NCBI RefSeq assembly: GCF_018446385.1
Contig: NW_024589899.1
Coordinates: 186,001-250,000, forward strand
Reading direction: 5' to 3'
DNA: 64,000 nucleotides
Origin: Zingiber officinale
Taxonomy: Eukaryota; Streptophyta; Magnoliopsida; Zingiberales; Zingiberaceae
This document shows positions 53,401-64,000 of the stretch, piece by piece. Numbering within the stretch: position 1 is the first letter of the stretch; the number at the start of each line of letters is the position of its first letter. Below the pieces are notes generated by a model. The model made no database searches and was not told the origin of the DNA. It saw only the letters and a list, made by a program, of their open reading frames with translations. The position numbers were made by a program, and so were the translations under genes.

Positions 53401-56400
53401 GATATTGTTTTCATCCACCCTTGTAATAAGAATTTCTAGAATCCCTTTCAGCAGCAATGTTGCAACAGGAAACCAAATCATTTAGCAGAATTCTCCCGTC
53501 GCTATCTCTGAAATTCTCTACAATATATTCTGATCTTGCCATTTGTGTCATCACAACACAGAACTTGATTTGAGTTTCACATTGGTTTTAAGGTTGTTCC
53601 GAAATTTTGATACTCCATTGATACAAAACAATTTCAACTTCCTTGTTTCTGCTTTCTGTGTTCTGCAGATTTTTTATTACTGAACTTAAGTTCAGAATTC
53701 ACAATTCTAGGTGATCTCAATTCAAAGGTACATGATTTTATACATATATGCAGAACACAGATACACCATTTCTAGGTACTGATTTTGTTTCCACTCTGCA
53801 GACTTAACAGAAATCCACTTGAACTCCCATTGATCAGAAACTAGGACAAAGGAATCAGCTTCAAAAGGATCTTCTAGCCACTGTTTCTTCAAAGGAATCC
53901 ATACACTTGCAACAAGCAGAATAAAATCTGCGGTTCTGTTAGCAACATTAAAATCAGCATGAGGTTGATACAAACTCCTTGTTTTGTTTAGTTAGAACTT
54001 GATATCATATAAATTATCTTTCGAAGAAAATACCAAAGGATTTCATTTTCCAAACTGACGTTACAATGAATCAAGCTACTGGAAAATTTCTAGAAATTAA
54101 GCTTGAGTTTCTGAATTATGATTCCAAGATAGCATCATTGTAAATCATTCTAGAAGAAACTCTTCTTTTCTTCCTGCACTGGTTCTTTTGCTGATTTAGT
54201 TTTGCAAATACTCCAATTTGACTCTTCCTTTTACTCCACTTCATTTCCCGTGCAGATTATGCAGTCCGAGTTTCATCCATTTCTGATAATCTCAGCTTCT
54301 GCACAGTGATGTTATGAATTTGTTCTTAATTTCCTGATTCTGCTTCAGCAACTTCACTCTAAGTATGCCTAGCTAATAAGCCTTGTAAGTTAACTCATTG
54401 AATCATGAATCAAGTTAGCTCCAATTTCATTCATTTCAAACTCGAAAAGCATGAGAACTTGGCTCAATTCAGCAGATTCCTCTTAGCACAGAACTGATCT
54501 GCCTTCACAACAGACTACAGTTTTAATTACAGATGTTCACTTTTTTTTTTTTCTTTACATTCTCTTCTGCATTTGACAAGCAATAAATCTTAACCTCTTT
54601 ACCTGCATTGGCACAAAATTTCAGCTCTAAATTGAGATTTCTCCTGCAGCAATGACAGTCCAAAAAAAACACAAGCTACATATTTACTTGTCATCCTGTT
54701 AAGTATCAAATTTCTTATCCAAAGTCTTGTAAACCTTGGGGAAGAAAGTTATCCATTTATCACCACTCAAATAATATCTGTTTTTCAAAATTTTCTAGGA
54801 AACAATAGCCTGTGAGTTCCTTTTTGCCCAGCCAACTTCTGATTTCAGTTTGTCTTTCAATGCTAATTTTGTACCAACTTGCCCCTGTTAAGCCTTAAGA
54901 ATTTCCAATATTTCTTCCTCTTACCTCTTCAGAACCTTTACAATGCATTACTGAAAAGCTTACAGGTTTCAACATCTCCAAATGGTTCGAATTCATTTCT
55001 CAATTTGGCACAAAGCTACCCTAATCTGCACAAACTACATTTGCTGAAATTTTCTGTCCTATACTCATCCCTGTCATTCCAACTCCATTTCCTTTCGATA
55101 TTCCCTTGCTCTTCTTTGAATTAAGCTTCACTTCCCAATTTGAGAGTTGTCATTGTCTTCTTTTACTCCTCATTTAAGCACTATTCAGCTTATAGAAGCT
55201 GAATTCCTTGCCATTTCTAGCTGTCAGTGATTGATTTGCATTCTTGTAGAAGCTGTTTATGCTAACGTCCATTTGTTGCTCCTCATTTTAGCACTTCATT
55301 CTGAGCTTCTCTTCTCCTTGAGACCATTGCTGAATTCTTGATACTTCAACAGCTCTCAACTTCTTCTTCATAGATTTTCACAACTTCCTTTACAATTCTC
55401 TGAATTTTCAGCTTATACTTACTATCCTCAACTGATGTTGCTGCTCGCACTCCAAGCTTCCTCAATGCACTAATCTTTACAGTCATTTACATCAAAGGAT
55501 AGCTTTATTTCCATTTAATTTCAGCTAACAACATCCTTAGAAGTTGCTGAAAATTCAAAATTTCAACAAATTTTCTTAATGTACCAACTGTTCTGGCTTC
55601 CTTTTTGTCACTCCCTTGTTTTGCATACCATTTGTTTCAACATCTTTTCAAAATTCCCCCTAATCTTCCTTCCCTTTTAATCTTGCATTCTGATTTTAAT
55701 ACAAAACTGATACGCATTCAAAACTGCATTTCAGAATTGCTTCTTTGAAACTGTCCATGCATCACATTTCGAATTTCAATCTGTTCATAAAATTTCCACA
55801 GCTAAATATTGAAACAATGATAATATTGTAACACAGACACACCACAGCTTTAATTCACTGAGCTTCCTCAACACTGCAGAATTCAATTCCTCCATCTAAA
55901 CAAAAGAATTCAATCAACTAAACACCTCCCCCCACAATTAATCTTTTGTCCATCAAATCAATCAAACTCATCACGAATTCAACCAAAACTCTTAACAAAA
56001 TGGACCAAGCAAATGTAATCAAAAGTTAAAATACTAGAATAAAATGTTTTGAGAAAATTTTGGGAAAAATGAATTGGACTTTGAAATAGACAAAAGAAAA
56101 GAATTCATTGATAATTATCCTTCTTTTCCATGCATCCATATGCTATTGTGACTTTGAAAAAAACTAAGCAAGTTCTAGAGTTTCAATTGTAAAAACAAAG
56201 TGCAAATGCAAAGTATAGAACCAAAGAAATGTATAACTAATTTATTAGAGAAAAACTAAACACAAAGTATGAATTAAAATGTAAGAGAAAACAAAATTGA
56301 AACCAACTCCCCTTTCATTTCTCGGTGGTTGAAGAAGGTTTAGAAGTAGAATCCACCCCGGAAGTGGAGTAATTATAGTTCCACACAAATTCTTCTTATT

Positions 56401-59218
56401 ACTCATTTTTCCTTTCAAAATTCTTTCTGGAGGTCTTAATCAGTTCAGTTTTAGCACCCACTCCGGGAGCTTGTGTTCTCCTACACAATCAATAAAAGAA
56501 AACACCTCCCACACACATGTGGGATTAAAAGAAAATAGGAGAATATTAGTGTGGGTAAAACATATATCAAGAAATGCATCACATCTAATAAAATTAATAA
56601 ATGGTACCTCTATGAAATTCTCTGAAAAATTACACAAAATACTCACCTTGTCATCTTGAGAGGTACCTGGAGTGGTGTTTGTTACCTCTTTCTCCCCAAA
56701 TAAATACTCAGACTCCAATTCTGGCGAATGTTCAACTTCATGTAGTGATTCTTGGGTGTTTGGCTCCATAGCACAAGTCCCTACACTTACATCCTCTATC
56801 CTTGGTGATCTTGAGGTAATGCTTCCAGTAAGCATTCCCCTACACTTAAATTCTCTTCTGCAACAATACTTGCATCACTCACATCATCTAAAGCAACATC
56901 ATTAGTAGTATCAGGAATTTTAACAACTACATCATTATCACAAATAATATTAGAAAATTCTTGTGAAGAAATAGAAGTAGGGTCAGGCCTGACAAGCGCT
57001 CCAAAATCCATCTTCTCACTGGAGTTTTGCATTTGTAACTGATTAATAGATGATGTTATCTGATCTAACTGACTCAGTATATTCTGTATCCTTGTAAATT
57101 GTTGCTCTTGATGCTCTCTCATTTGTTGCATAACTTCATTGCATTTCCACATTAATTCTTCAATTTGTTCTTGTGCATCCTCATACCTATTCCGTTGCTC
57201 CATAGGTAGGTAGGACTGATAGAACTGAGTCTGAGGCTGATAAAAATAATTCTCCATCCCATCTCCAAAATACTGATGATATGGATCCATGGTCACATGA
57301 ATTTCCTGTTCTTACACTGAAACACTAGCAAATAAAATCAGAAGACTCAGGAACAAATAAAATCAACACATGAATATATAATCATGAAAGCAATCAAAAC
57401 AACAATCCTAAAATTACTAAACATTGCATATTACAAGTTCCCTGGCAACGACGCCAAATTTGGTAAGCGAATCTGTCACATCCGCTAAATCAAATTGTAC
57501 AAATGTATTTCCACTGATCCCCTTAATTTTGCAATAACGTTGTAGTAACGAGCCCAGGATCGCTCTCGAGGAATCAACAGTATGATGTAATCTAGGATTG
57601 TCTTTTTATTCCTATTTTTGGGGTTTTCGATATAAAAATGGAGTTGAGAGTTTTAAAGCTTTGAATATAAATCTACAAAGGAAAACACAGCAGTAAAGAA
57701 ATTAATCTAAAGCATAACTAAAACCTACCTATGTGCCAACAATCAAACCTTAACGCATTGTCACTCCTACATTGAGATTAAATCATTGACACACTCTTAA
57801 ACTAAGGAATGAAATACAAAAACACAAGTAAATCTGATCTACAGCAAAATGTAAACCCTAACTTAACACTTAAACACTAAACAATTAACCAAACATCAAA
57901 TAAATACAAATTAAGCTTCAACTATGAAATGAAAATGCTAGATTACTTGCTAAAACGTAACAAACATTAAAAGAAATCTGTCTAAGCTATAAAACAGTAA
58001 GAAAAAGAACTAAAATGAAATAAAAAGGTAAACCAATCCATTCTCACAACCAATCTCATCAAACTTCACACTCAAGCTGTCACACAAGAGGTCGAAATCG
58101 AAACCACCCAATTTCGGACCTCAGTGGAGCATCTCAGCTGTGTCTCAGTTCCAGGTATACTCAGCAACGCCGACAGACCACCCCCGACGAGCTAAGAACA
58201 AGCCAAAAACCCATAAATGCCGAAAATGATGGAAATCTACATCCCGGAGCTCTCTGGATCTGAAGTGAAAATGTGGACTGCGGATGAGCGTCGGATGAAG
58301 CTCAATAACGTCGGCGGACCACCTCCAAGCGTTACTGAATGGAATCGGAGCGCAGATTTGGAAGACCACCTCCAAATCTGGCGAAAACAGAGAAGTCGCC
58401 GTGAGCAGATTTCCGCTAGAGAGAACATTCTCCGATGGCTCAAGATGATCGGGATGACACCGCCGAGAAGTTCTCCAGCGAGATTGAAGTTCGAGAAATT
58501 GATCGGAGAAGGAATGGGGCCGAAATCCGATAGATGCCGGCGTGCCGCGCCGCGAGACAAAGAACAGTGCAGGGGATCGACCAAGAAGCTGGGTACTGTA
58601 GCTTCTCATTTAAATCGGATCTGGATCTGGAATGGACGGTTGAGATGATTCCGGGCTAAATCAACGGTGAAAAGTCATCCAAAATCTGATCTGAAGGTAC
58701 TGATGTTGATCTAGGGTCTGGATCTACCCTCCCGTAGGTCGGATCGATCAGATCATCACTGGATGGCCCAGATCGGCCCAGTCTTCATTGAATGGCCCAG
58801 ATTAATTCGGCTTGATCAATGGCTAGATGAACTCAGATCTGGATCAAAACTTCTGGGTCTTCATCAATGCCTTAGATCTGCTCCTCATTAGGTTGGATGG
58901 GTCAGATTCTCAACGGATGGTTCAGATCTCTCCTATTCTTGATGAACGGCCCAAATCAACCCAAAGCTTGATCTTCTCGTTTAAATTCCGATTTGAGCCC
59001 AATTTCGGTCCAAATAGATCCAAATCTAAGATCCTTTGATGCCTACAAAATAAGAATCGAATAGTAGCATCAAATAGCACAAAAATAAGATAATTTGCAA
59101 TTAGTTCCAAAATAGATATAATGCACAAAATATTATGTAATCATGATTTAAACCTATAAAATCAACATCAAACCATGCATATATGAATCAAAATAATACA
59201 GTAAAATCTTGGTTATCA
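50407..59218 (-). mobile_element. Non-autonomous Ty3/gypsy-type LTR element, tRNA-Asp primed
   Basis: Read on the minus strand: 5' LTR 59218-57461 (TGATAACC...TTACCA, 1758 bp), tRNA-Asp-type primer-binding site 57456-57437, gag-like region about 57300-56440, about 4 kb of AT-rich DNA without recognisable pol (56187-52146), purine-rich tract GTGTGGGAGATT just before the 3' LTR, and 3' LTR 52145-50407 (1739 bp). The primer site and tract fit the Tat/Athila-like lineage. The overall structure is complete, but coding is limited to gag-like frames, with at least one break. By eye the LTRs differ at a few percent of positions, so insertion was fairly recent. No target duplication was found, as expected if the downstream partner arose by recombination. 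Confidence 0.78.
52146..56187 (-). other. 4-kb internal region of the LTR element
   Basis: AT-rich, with many short phrases built on TTCTGC, CAGATT and AACTTC. No protease, reverse transcriptase, RNase H or integrase motif was recognised in any frame. The absence of pol is why the element is called non-autonomous. Confidence 0.6.
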
Positions 59219-59230
59219 GTACGCTATGTT

Positions 59231-59505
59231 TGTGCCGCAGGGCTAGAAGCCCGACCTGTATCCTTGTCCATGTACCTTGTCCGGCCAGGCTAGAATCTCC
59301 TACTTGTATCCTTGATCAGCCAGTCCCAACCTCTACACTACGTCCTGTGCCATAGGGCCAGAAGCCAGACCTGTATCCTTGTCCATGTACCTTATACAGC
59401 AAGGCTAGGATCCCCGACCTGTATCCTTGATCAGCCAGTTTCGACTTGTACTGTACGTCTTGTGCCACAAGGCTAGAAGTCATACCTATATCCTTGGTTT
59501 GCACA
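59231..59505. repeat. 115-bp tandem repeat, about 2.4 copies
   Basis: Units begin TGTGCC(G/A)CAGGGCTAG-like at 59231, 59346 and 59461. Each contains CTGTATCCTTG twice. It adjoins the 66-bp minisatellite and shares CCGACCTGTA phrases with it. Confidence 0.8.
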
Positions 59506-59507
59506 TC

Positions 59508-60150
59508 CCGACCTGTACGCTATGCCCTGTGTTCCGACCCGCTTCTGTCTGCTGTTATCCATGGCTTGTACGTTCAGACCTGTACGCCAAGTCTGTATTC
59601 CGACCTGCTTCTGTCTGCTGTTATCCATGGCTTGCATGTTCCGACCTGTATGCCAGGTCTGTATTCCAACCTGCCTCTTTCTGCTGTTATCCATACTCGT
59701 ATGTTCCGACCTGTACGCCATGTCTGTATTCCGACCTGCTTCTGTCTGCTGTTATCCATGGCTTGCATGTTCTGACGACAGGTCTATATTCCGACCTGTA
59801 CGCCAGGTCTATATTCCGACCTACCTCTTTTTGCTGTTATCCATGACTCGTATGTTCCGACCTGTACGCCAGGTCTGTATTCTGACCTGCTTCTGTCTGC
59901 TGTTATCCATGACTTGCATGTTCCGACCTGTACGCTAGGTCTGTATTCCGACCTGCCTCTTTCTATTATTATCCATGACTCGTATGTTCTGACCTGTACG
60001 CCAGGTCTGTATTCCGACCTGCTTCTGCCTGCTGTTATTCATGGCTTGCATGTTCCGACTTATACGTCAGGTCTGTATTCCGACCTGCCTCTTTATGATG
60101 TTATTCATGCCTCGTATGTCCCGACCTGTACTCCAGGTCTATACTGCGCC
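59508..60150. repeat. 66-bp minisatellite with 132-bp higher-order pattern
   Basis: The GCTGTTATCC landmark recurs at 59551, 59617, 59683, 59748, 59833, 59899, 60031 and near 60097, mostly 66 bp apart. One interval is about 20 bp longer and one 1 bp shorter. Two unit types alternate, one with CTTCTGTCTGCTG...GGCTTGCATG and one with CCTCTTTCTGCTG...ACTCGTATG. Because 66 is divisible by 3, open frames up to 139 codons cross the array on + and shorter ones on -. These are not genes. Confidence 0.9.
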
Positions 60151-61203
60151 AGAGGCCTTTCCTTCCGCACCTTTATCTGGCCTGTGGGCCCTGCTCTTAA
60201 TTGCCATCGAGGCATATCTTTTGACTGCCCCGTCAACTGAGACTTTGACCGTGGTCACGCAAGCTTGACTTCTGACCTCCACAGGGGCTAGACTTCTGAC
60301 CAGCCCATGGGCTTGACCTTTGACCTCATCATCCGTCGAACCCCCTTCTCATGCCCCGAATCAATAATTTTTATAAACCTCTTCCCACAATCATAAATCC
60401 CAAAAATAACTTTATATTGAGTCTTACTAATTCACACATCATTATCTATATTTTCTATTTATTATCTTTATTTATATACTTATCATAAATATATATTTAT
60501 AATATACATATTAATTAATGTATTAATAATATATATTAGTTTTATTTAAAAAATTTTAAAAATTTATTAATTTAATAATTAATATATAATAATTAACTCA
60601 AGTTTTAATTTGTTCACTTCATATATATGTAAATTCTTACCGCAGCACCCTTTGTCTTGTCACTTATTCTTTTTCTTCTTAAATTATTATAAATTCATCG
60701 TCCAATTTTGATGCTGGATTTTTTTATTTATAAAATTCACCTCAATTATAATGCTATTAGATTTACATGACCCAATGTCTTAGGTTTGTAAACCTGACAT
60801 TGCAATTATTTTTAAATGAGTCTCCGTGAATATTTTTTAATTTATCTTAATAATTCATAAAAAAAATTTTATGAAACCAAATTAATCGCCTCCAAAATAA
60901 TTTGGTTTGAAAAGCTCAATAGCCTTACCGCTTTCACGGCATGGTACAATGGTAAACTGTGAGAAATAAGAAAAATAAAATTAAAATTTTAAATGAAAAA
61001 AATATTTTTAAAGTTATTTTCAAGTATGAATTAACTATGTTCGAACTAACAAAAAAAACCAATCTACTTTAATTAAAATCAATGCACCACCAGACCAAAG
61101 AAATTTAATCCCTAAAATCTATCACACAAATCCAAAATAAACCCCCTCCGACATTAAATTCTCTCCGAACACTCGTCTCTATTTGAACGATTAAAATGTT
61201 CTT
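60151..61203. other. Intergenic, upstream of FLA gene
   Basis: The first 200 bp (CTTGACTTCTGACC repeats, moderate GC) resembles an LTR end continuing from the minisatellites. The rest is AT-rich DNA without recognised features. Confidence 0.4.
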
Positions 61204-61292
61204 TTCTAAATATAGCAAACCCTACAGCCCTAAACTACCCTCTCACATTTCTAAATATAGCAAACCCTAGCTACCCTCTCCTACTATAAATT
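61204..61292 (+). promoter_or_regulatory. FLA core promoter: duplicated telo-box segment and TATA box
   Basis: A 45-bp imperfect direct repeat (TTCTAAATATAGCAAACCCT at 61204 and 61249) places the telo-box AAACCCTA at 61217 and 61262. TATAAATT at 61285-61292 follows. The ATG at 61353 leaves a leader of about 30-40 nt, a normal distance. Confidence 0.6.
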
Positions 61293-61352
61293 ACCCCTTT
61301 CTACCCCCCTGCATTGATAAATAATATTCATCAAGCCTTCAATAAATACAAC

Positions 61353-62192
61353 ATGGCAATTAGACTCCTCCTCCACCTCCTCCCCTTCCTCCTCCTCCTC
61401 CACTCTCCGGCCGCCGCCCATAACATCACCCGCATCCTCGAGGACTTCCCCGACTTCTCCACCTTCAACAGCTTCCTCACCGAATCCACCGTTGCCAACG
61501 AGATCAACCGCCGGCAGACCATCACTGTCCTCGTCGTCGACAACTCCGCCGCCGGCGCGCTCTCCTTCCTCGACAGTGACACTCTTAAGAGTGTCCTTTC
61601 CATCCACGTCATCCTCGACTATTACGACAAAGTCAAGATCCACTCCCTCCGCCGTCAGTCCACCTTCTTCACCACCCTCTACCAGACCACCGGCGTCGCC
61701 GAAAACAACATGGGCTTCCTCAACTTCACCCGCCTCCCCGACGGCCGCCTCGCCTTCGGCCCCGGCGTCCACGGCGCGCCCCTCAGCGCCACCTACGTCA
61801 AGCAGGTTGCCACCAGGCCCTACAACATCTCGGTACTCCAGATCAGCGGCGCCGTCGTGCCGGCGGGCATCACCGAAGCACCGCTCGCGCCCTTCGGCCC
61901 CCCCATCAACGTCCAGCCGGAGATTCTCGTCCCGTCGCCGGCCCCTTTGGATGAGGACTCGGAAGCCAACTCGCCCGATGCCGACGCTCCCGCGCCCGAT
62001 GCTGACGCGCCGGCGGCGGATTCGCCGGCGCCTGCTGCAGACTCGCCGGGGCTAGCTCCGGCCGGCGACTCGGATGCGCCGGCAACATCGGAAGACGACA
62101 CCAAAGACGACGACGAGAAATCTTTGGCCGGTCGGGCCGCCAGCGTCGGCGCAGGGCTCATCGTGGTGACCGCCGGCGCGCTCTTGCTATAA
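61353..62192 (+). CDS. FLA: Fasciclin-like arabinogalactan protein
   Basis: Intronless gene of 840 nt, 279 aa, for a cell-surface proteoglycan with one FAS1 adhesion domain. Signal peptide residues 1-22 (Leu-rich, ending SPAAA). The FAS1 domain, about 25-185, has the H1-like TITVLVVDNSAAGALSFL and the H2-like VLSIHVILDYYDKVKI, with N-glycosylation sites NIT, NFT and NIS. Residues about 190-255 are rich in Ala-Pro/Ser-Pro (SPAPLDED, SPAPAADSPGLAP), the sites of hydroxyproline arabinogalactan addition. The hydrophobic C-terminus (VGAGLIVVTAGALLL) is a GPI-anchor signal. Coding GC is high and third positions are nearly all G/C. ATG 61353 is chosen because it starts the signal peptide and follows the TATA box by about 60 bp. 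Closest plant types by architecture are FLA3/5/14; the number is not assigned. No break is seen. Confidence 0.93.
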   Translation: MAIRLLLHLLPFLLLLHSPAAAHNITRILEDFPDFSTFNSFLTESTVANEINRRQTITVLVVDNSAAGALSFLDSDTLKSVLSIHVILDYYDKVKIHSLRRQSTFFTTLYQTTGVAENNMGFLNFTRLPDGRLAFGPGVHGAPLSATYVKQVATRPYNISVLQISGAVVPAGITEAPLAPFGPPINVQPEILVPSPAPLDEDSEANSPDADAPAPDADAPAADSPAPAADSPGLAPAGDSDAPATSEDDTKDDDEKSLAGRAASVGAGLIVVTAGALLL

Positions 62193-63277
62193 ATATAAAC
62201 CTTGAATTTTTTTAAAATTGGTTTGGTGTGGCCATTGAACGACTGATTAATTTAACAAATGATTATTTTTTCATATTTAATTGATATTGGAGGAGGATAA
62301 TTGGACAATTGATCTGGGTTTTGCCCATCAATGAATTTTCTCGGGCTTTTTGAAAAATTATGAGCACAGTACGTACATTTATATCATTTGATATTTTGAA
62401 ATATATTTTATTTAAATGTTTATATTTAAGATTAACAGCATTACTTAGGATCGACTTGACATAAAATTTTAAAGGACAATTGATATTTTAGGAGTGATCA
62501 TTAAAAGGGTCGAATCTGGATAAAGATTGAATAATTATCCTCTCATTTAATGATTAATTTTTATCTTATTATTTACTCTCGTGGCAATTGTGGGAGGGTC
62601 AGGATGACAGATTTCAATTTTTACAGAAATACAAGAAGTTTAATATAAATCTGACTGTGAGAGACACCTAAAATGAATATAATCATATTTTAGTATAAAA
62701 GTAAAAAAAATTCAATGCCATAGATTATGGATTCAACTCTTTGAAGTAAAGGTTCCCTTTGTCAAGCGATCAATATGTTTAGATTGGGACAACAGATGAA
62801 ATGAGCAGGGATCTCAAATACTTGGGTACATGAAAAATCATATTGTTGAGAAGCATGGAATCATCACAAATATGTTATTTGTTGAATATGTTTTTAGATC
62901 ACTTGTATTTTATAAGAAATAAAAACTCTATCATCCTCCTTTAATAGCCTCAAGTGCTTAGTTAGGCGAACTTGGTGAGGTCCTATGTTATCCTTGCTTA
63001 AATGGGGATTTAATTTGGAGTACAAAGGACTATATATGGTTTAGTTTCCCCACGGATCCCACCCAATCGAAGTCATTACTATGGTTCATGGTCATTGCAG
63101 TCACCAAATTAAAAAGAACCTCATTAATAAACATCAGATCCTTTCATAATTAATTTTGATAATGTGAGTGCAACGTTGTTAAGCAAAAGTAAACTTGAAT
63201 TGTCATGACTGTAATGTTTAGTTCCATTCTCTATATTTGTGAATACTAATCGTATATCTCTTTGTAAAAATACAAAT
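62193..63277. other. AT-rich intergenic region
   Basis: Downstream side of FLA. No gene, RNA or repeat end was recognised; the first part should be the FLA 3' UTR. Confidence 0.5.
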
Positions 63278-64000
63278 GATATATGTGTTGGTGTAATCGT
63301 TTTAAGGTTAAAGTTGGCCAGTTTTACTAAGTTCGGATTGACTTGAACTCGAGTTTCAATATTTGATCATGTACGAGAGAGAAATCAAGTAGGTCAAGAG
63401 AGGACCGGATACTTAACTTTGAAAGTCTTAATTAGAGGTTAGACAAATAGAAAGTTCTAGTTGGACTAGGCAATGAAAAATCTAATTGGGAACTAGGCAA
63501 TGGAAGTCTTAACGAGGCTAGACACTGGAAGATCTAATCATAAACTAAGCAATGAATGTCCTAGCGGGGCTAGGCAATGAAACATTTTAACTGAATATTA
63601 GGCAACAGAAAATCTTAACTAGAAGTAAGGGAAAATCTTAACTGAGGTTAAGCAAGTGAGAAGTCTACCTAGTGACTAGTTTTAACTGGATGTAAACAAG
63701 GGAGAGTCTAATGGGAAGTTGGTGAGGAAAAAGTTTAAGTGGGTTAAAAGTTGATCGGACACATGACACAAGGTGAAAAAAAATCAAAGGTTGATAGAAC
63801 ACTTGGTAAAAAAAAAAATTCTGATAAGTTAAGGTTGACCGGATGTTGGGCAAAAGAACTCTAAATTTAGATTTCGGGTATTAAGGTTGGGCAATCGCTC
63901 AGGGTAATCGATTGGGTCAAGAAAATTGATTGAGAGTTGCTTTTACGAAGCTCAGAAGTGTGTTGAATTAATTAGATCAATCGATTTAGCATAGGTCAAT
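63278..64000 (+). mobile_element. LTR of the 27.6-kb family, cut by window edge
   Basis: Starts TGTTGGTGTAATCG and continues with the same GAGAGAAATCAAGTAG, GGTTAGACAAATAG and CTAATTGGGAACTAGG phrases as 27640-28100, then AATCGATTGG-type motifs at 63900 onward. No coding sequence is visible. It extends beyond the window and is treated as a fossil. Confidence 0.6.

Noticed and set aside
49138-59218. First read as one element with 3-kb LTRs
   Set aside because: A tRNA-Asp primer-binding site and gag-like frames occur inside each repeat, so the true LTRs are about 1.75 kb and the repeats are composite.
59427-60240. Overlapping + strand frames of 108-139 codons that look like a repetitive secreted protein
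   Set aside because: They are read-through of the 66-bp minisatellite, whose unit is a multiple of three; two frames are open at once.
61284-62161. Long frames on both strands over the FLA gene (for example 61492-62055 +, 61284-61772 -)
   Set aside because: High GC at third positions keeps other frames open. Only the FLA frame has a signal peptide, a FAS1 domain and a GPI signal.

Overview
The window looks like nuclear DNA of a flowering plant, most likely a monocot. Genes are rich in introns, several first exons are strongly GC-rich (as in commelinid monocots), and the intergenic DNA is AT-rich and full of nested transposable elements. The repeat style fits Zingiberales (ginger/banana relatives), but that placement is inference.

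Layout. 1-1.7 kb: old Ty1/copia LTR pieces. 2.5-9.8 kb (+): a 12-exon vacuolar amino-acid transporter gene of the AVT1 type, with one apparent U12-class AT-AG intron. 10.1-13.0 kb (-): a plant glutamate-receptor-like channel, convergent with AVT1. 15.8-20.2 kb (-): the plant homologue of SGT1/ecdysoneless. 22-27.6 kb: a GC-rich orphan block, then AT-rich DNA built from diverged tandem duplications. 27.6-31.4 kb: a solo-LTR-like repeat in which a 755-bp segment is present four times in tandem, apparently without differences, ending in a 19-C run. 32.4-34.5 kb (-): a small three-exon gene for a 116-aa coiled-coil protein. 35.0 kb: tRNA-Gly(CCC). 36-37.7 kb: repeats and a Harbinger-like 817-bp element. 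38.3-42.0 kb (-): a complete 17-exon NADPH-cytochrome P450 reductase gene with a W-box-rich upstream region. 42.8-48.4 kb: a hAT transposon with perfect 8-bp target duplications, an open BED-zinc-finger transposase gene, and fragments of two unrelated host genes (kaurene synthase, then hydroxypyruvate reductase HPR1) carried between transposase and right end. 49.1-59.2 kb (-): a tRNA-Asp-primed Ty3/gypsy-type element without visible pol, in an LTR-internal-LTR-partial internal arrangement. 59.2-60.2 kb: two minisatellites. 61.4-62.2 kb (+): an intronless fasciclin-like arabinogalactan protein gene. 63.3 kb to the end: the start of a second LTR of the 27.6-kb family.

The host genes do not form an operon or an obvious pathway. 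The most noteworthy items are the hAT element with two intron-retaining host-gene captures in transposase orientation, the 755-bp array with a patchwork junction, the probable AT-AG minor-class intron in the AVT1 gene, and the small coiled-coil gene that resembles WASHC3/CCDC53. Exon boundaries were set by hand from reading frame, splice signals and remembered family sequences. Every multi-exon host gene model closes in frame from ATG to stop.
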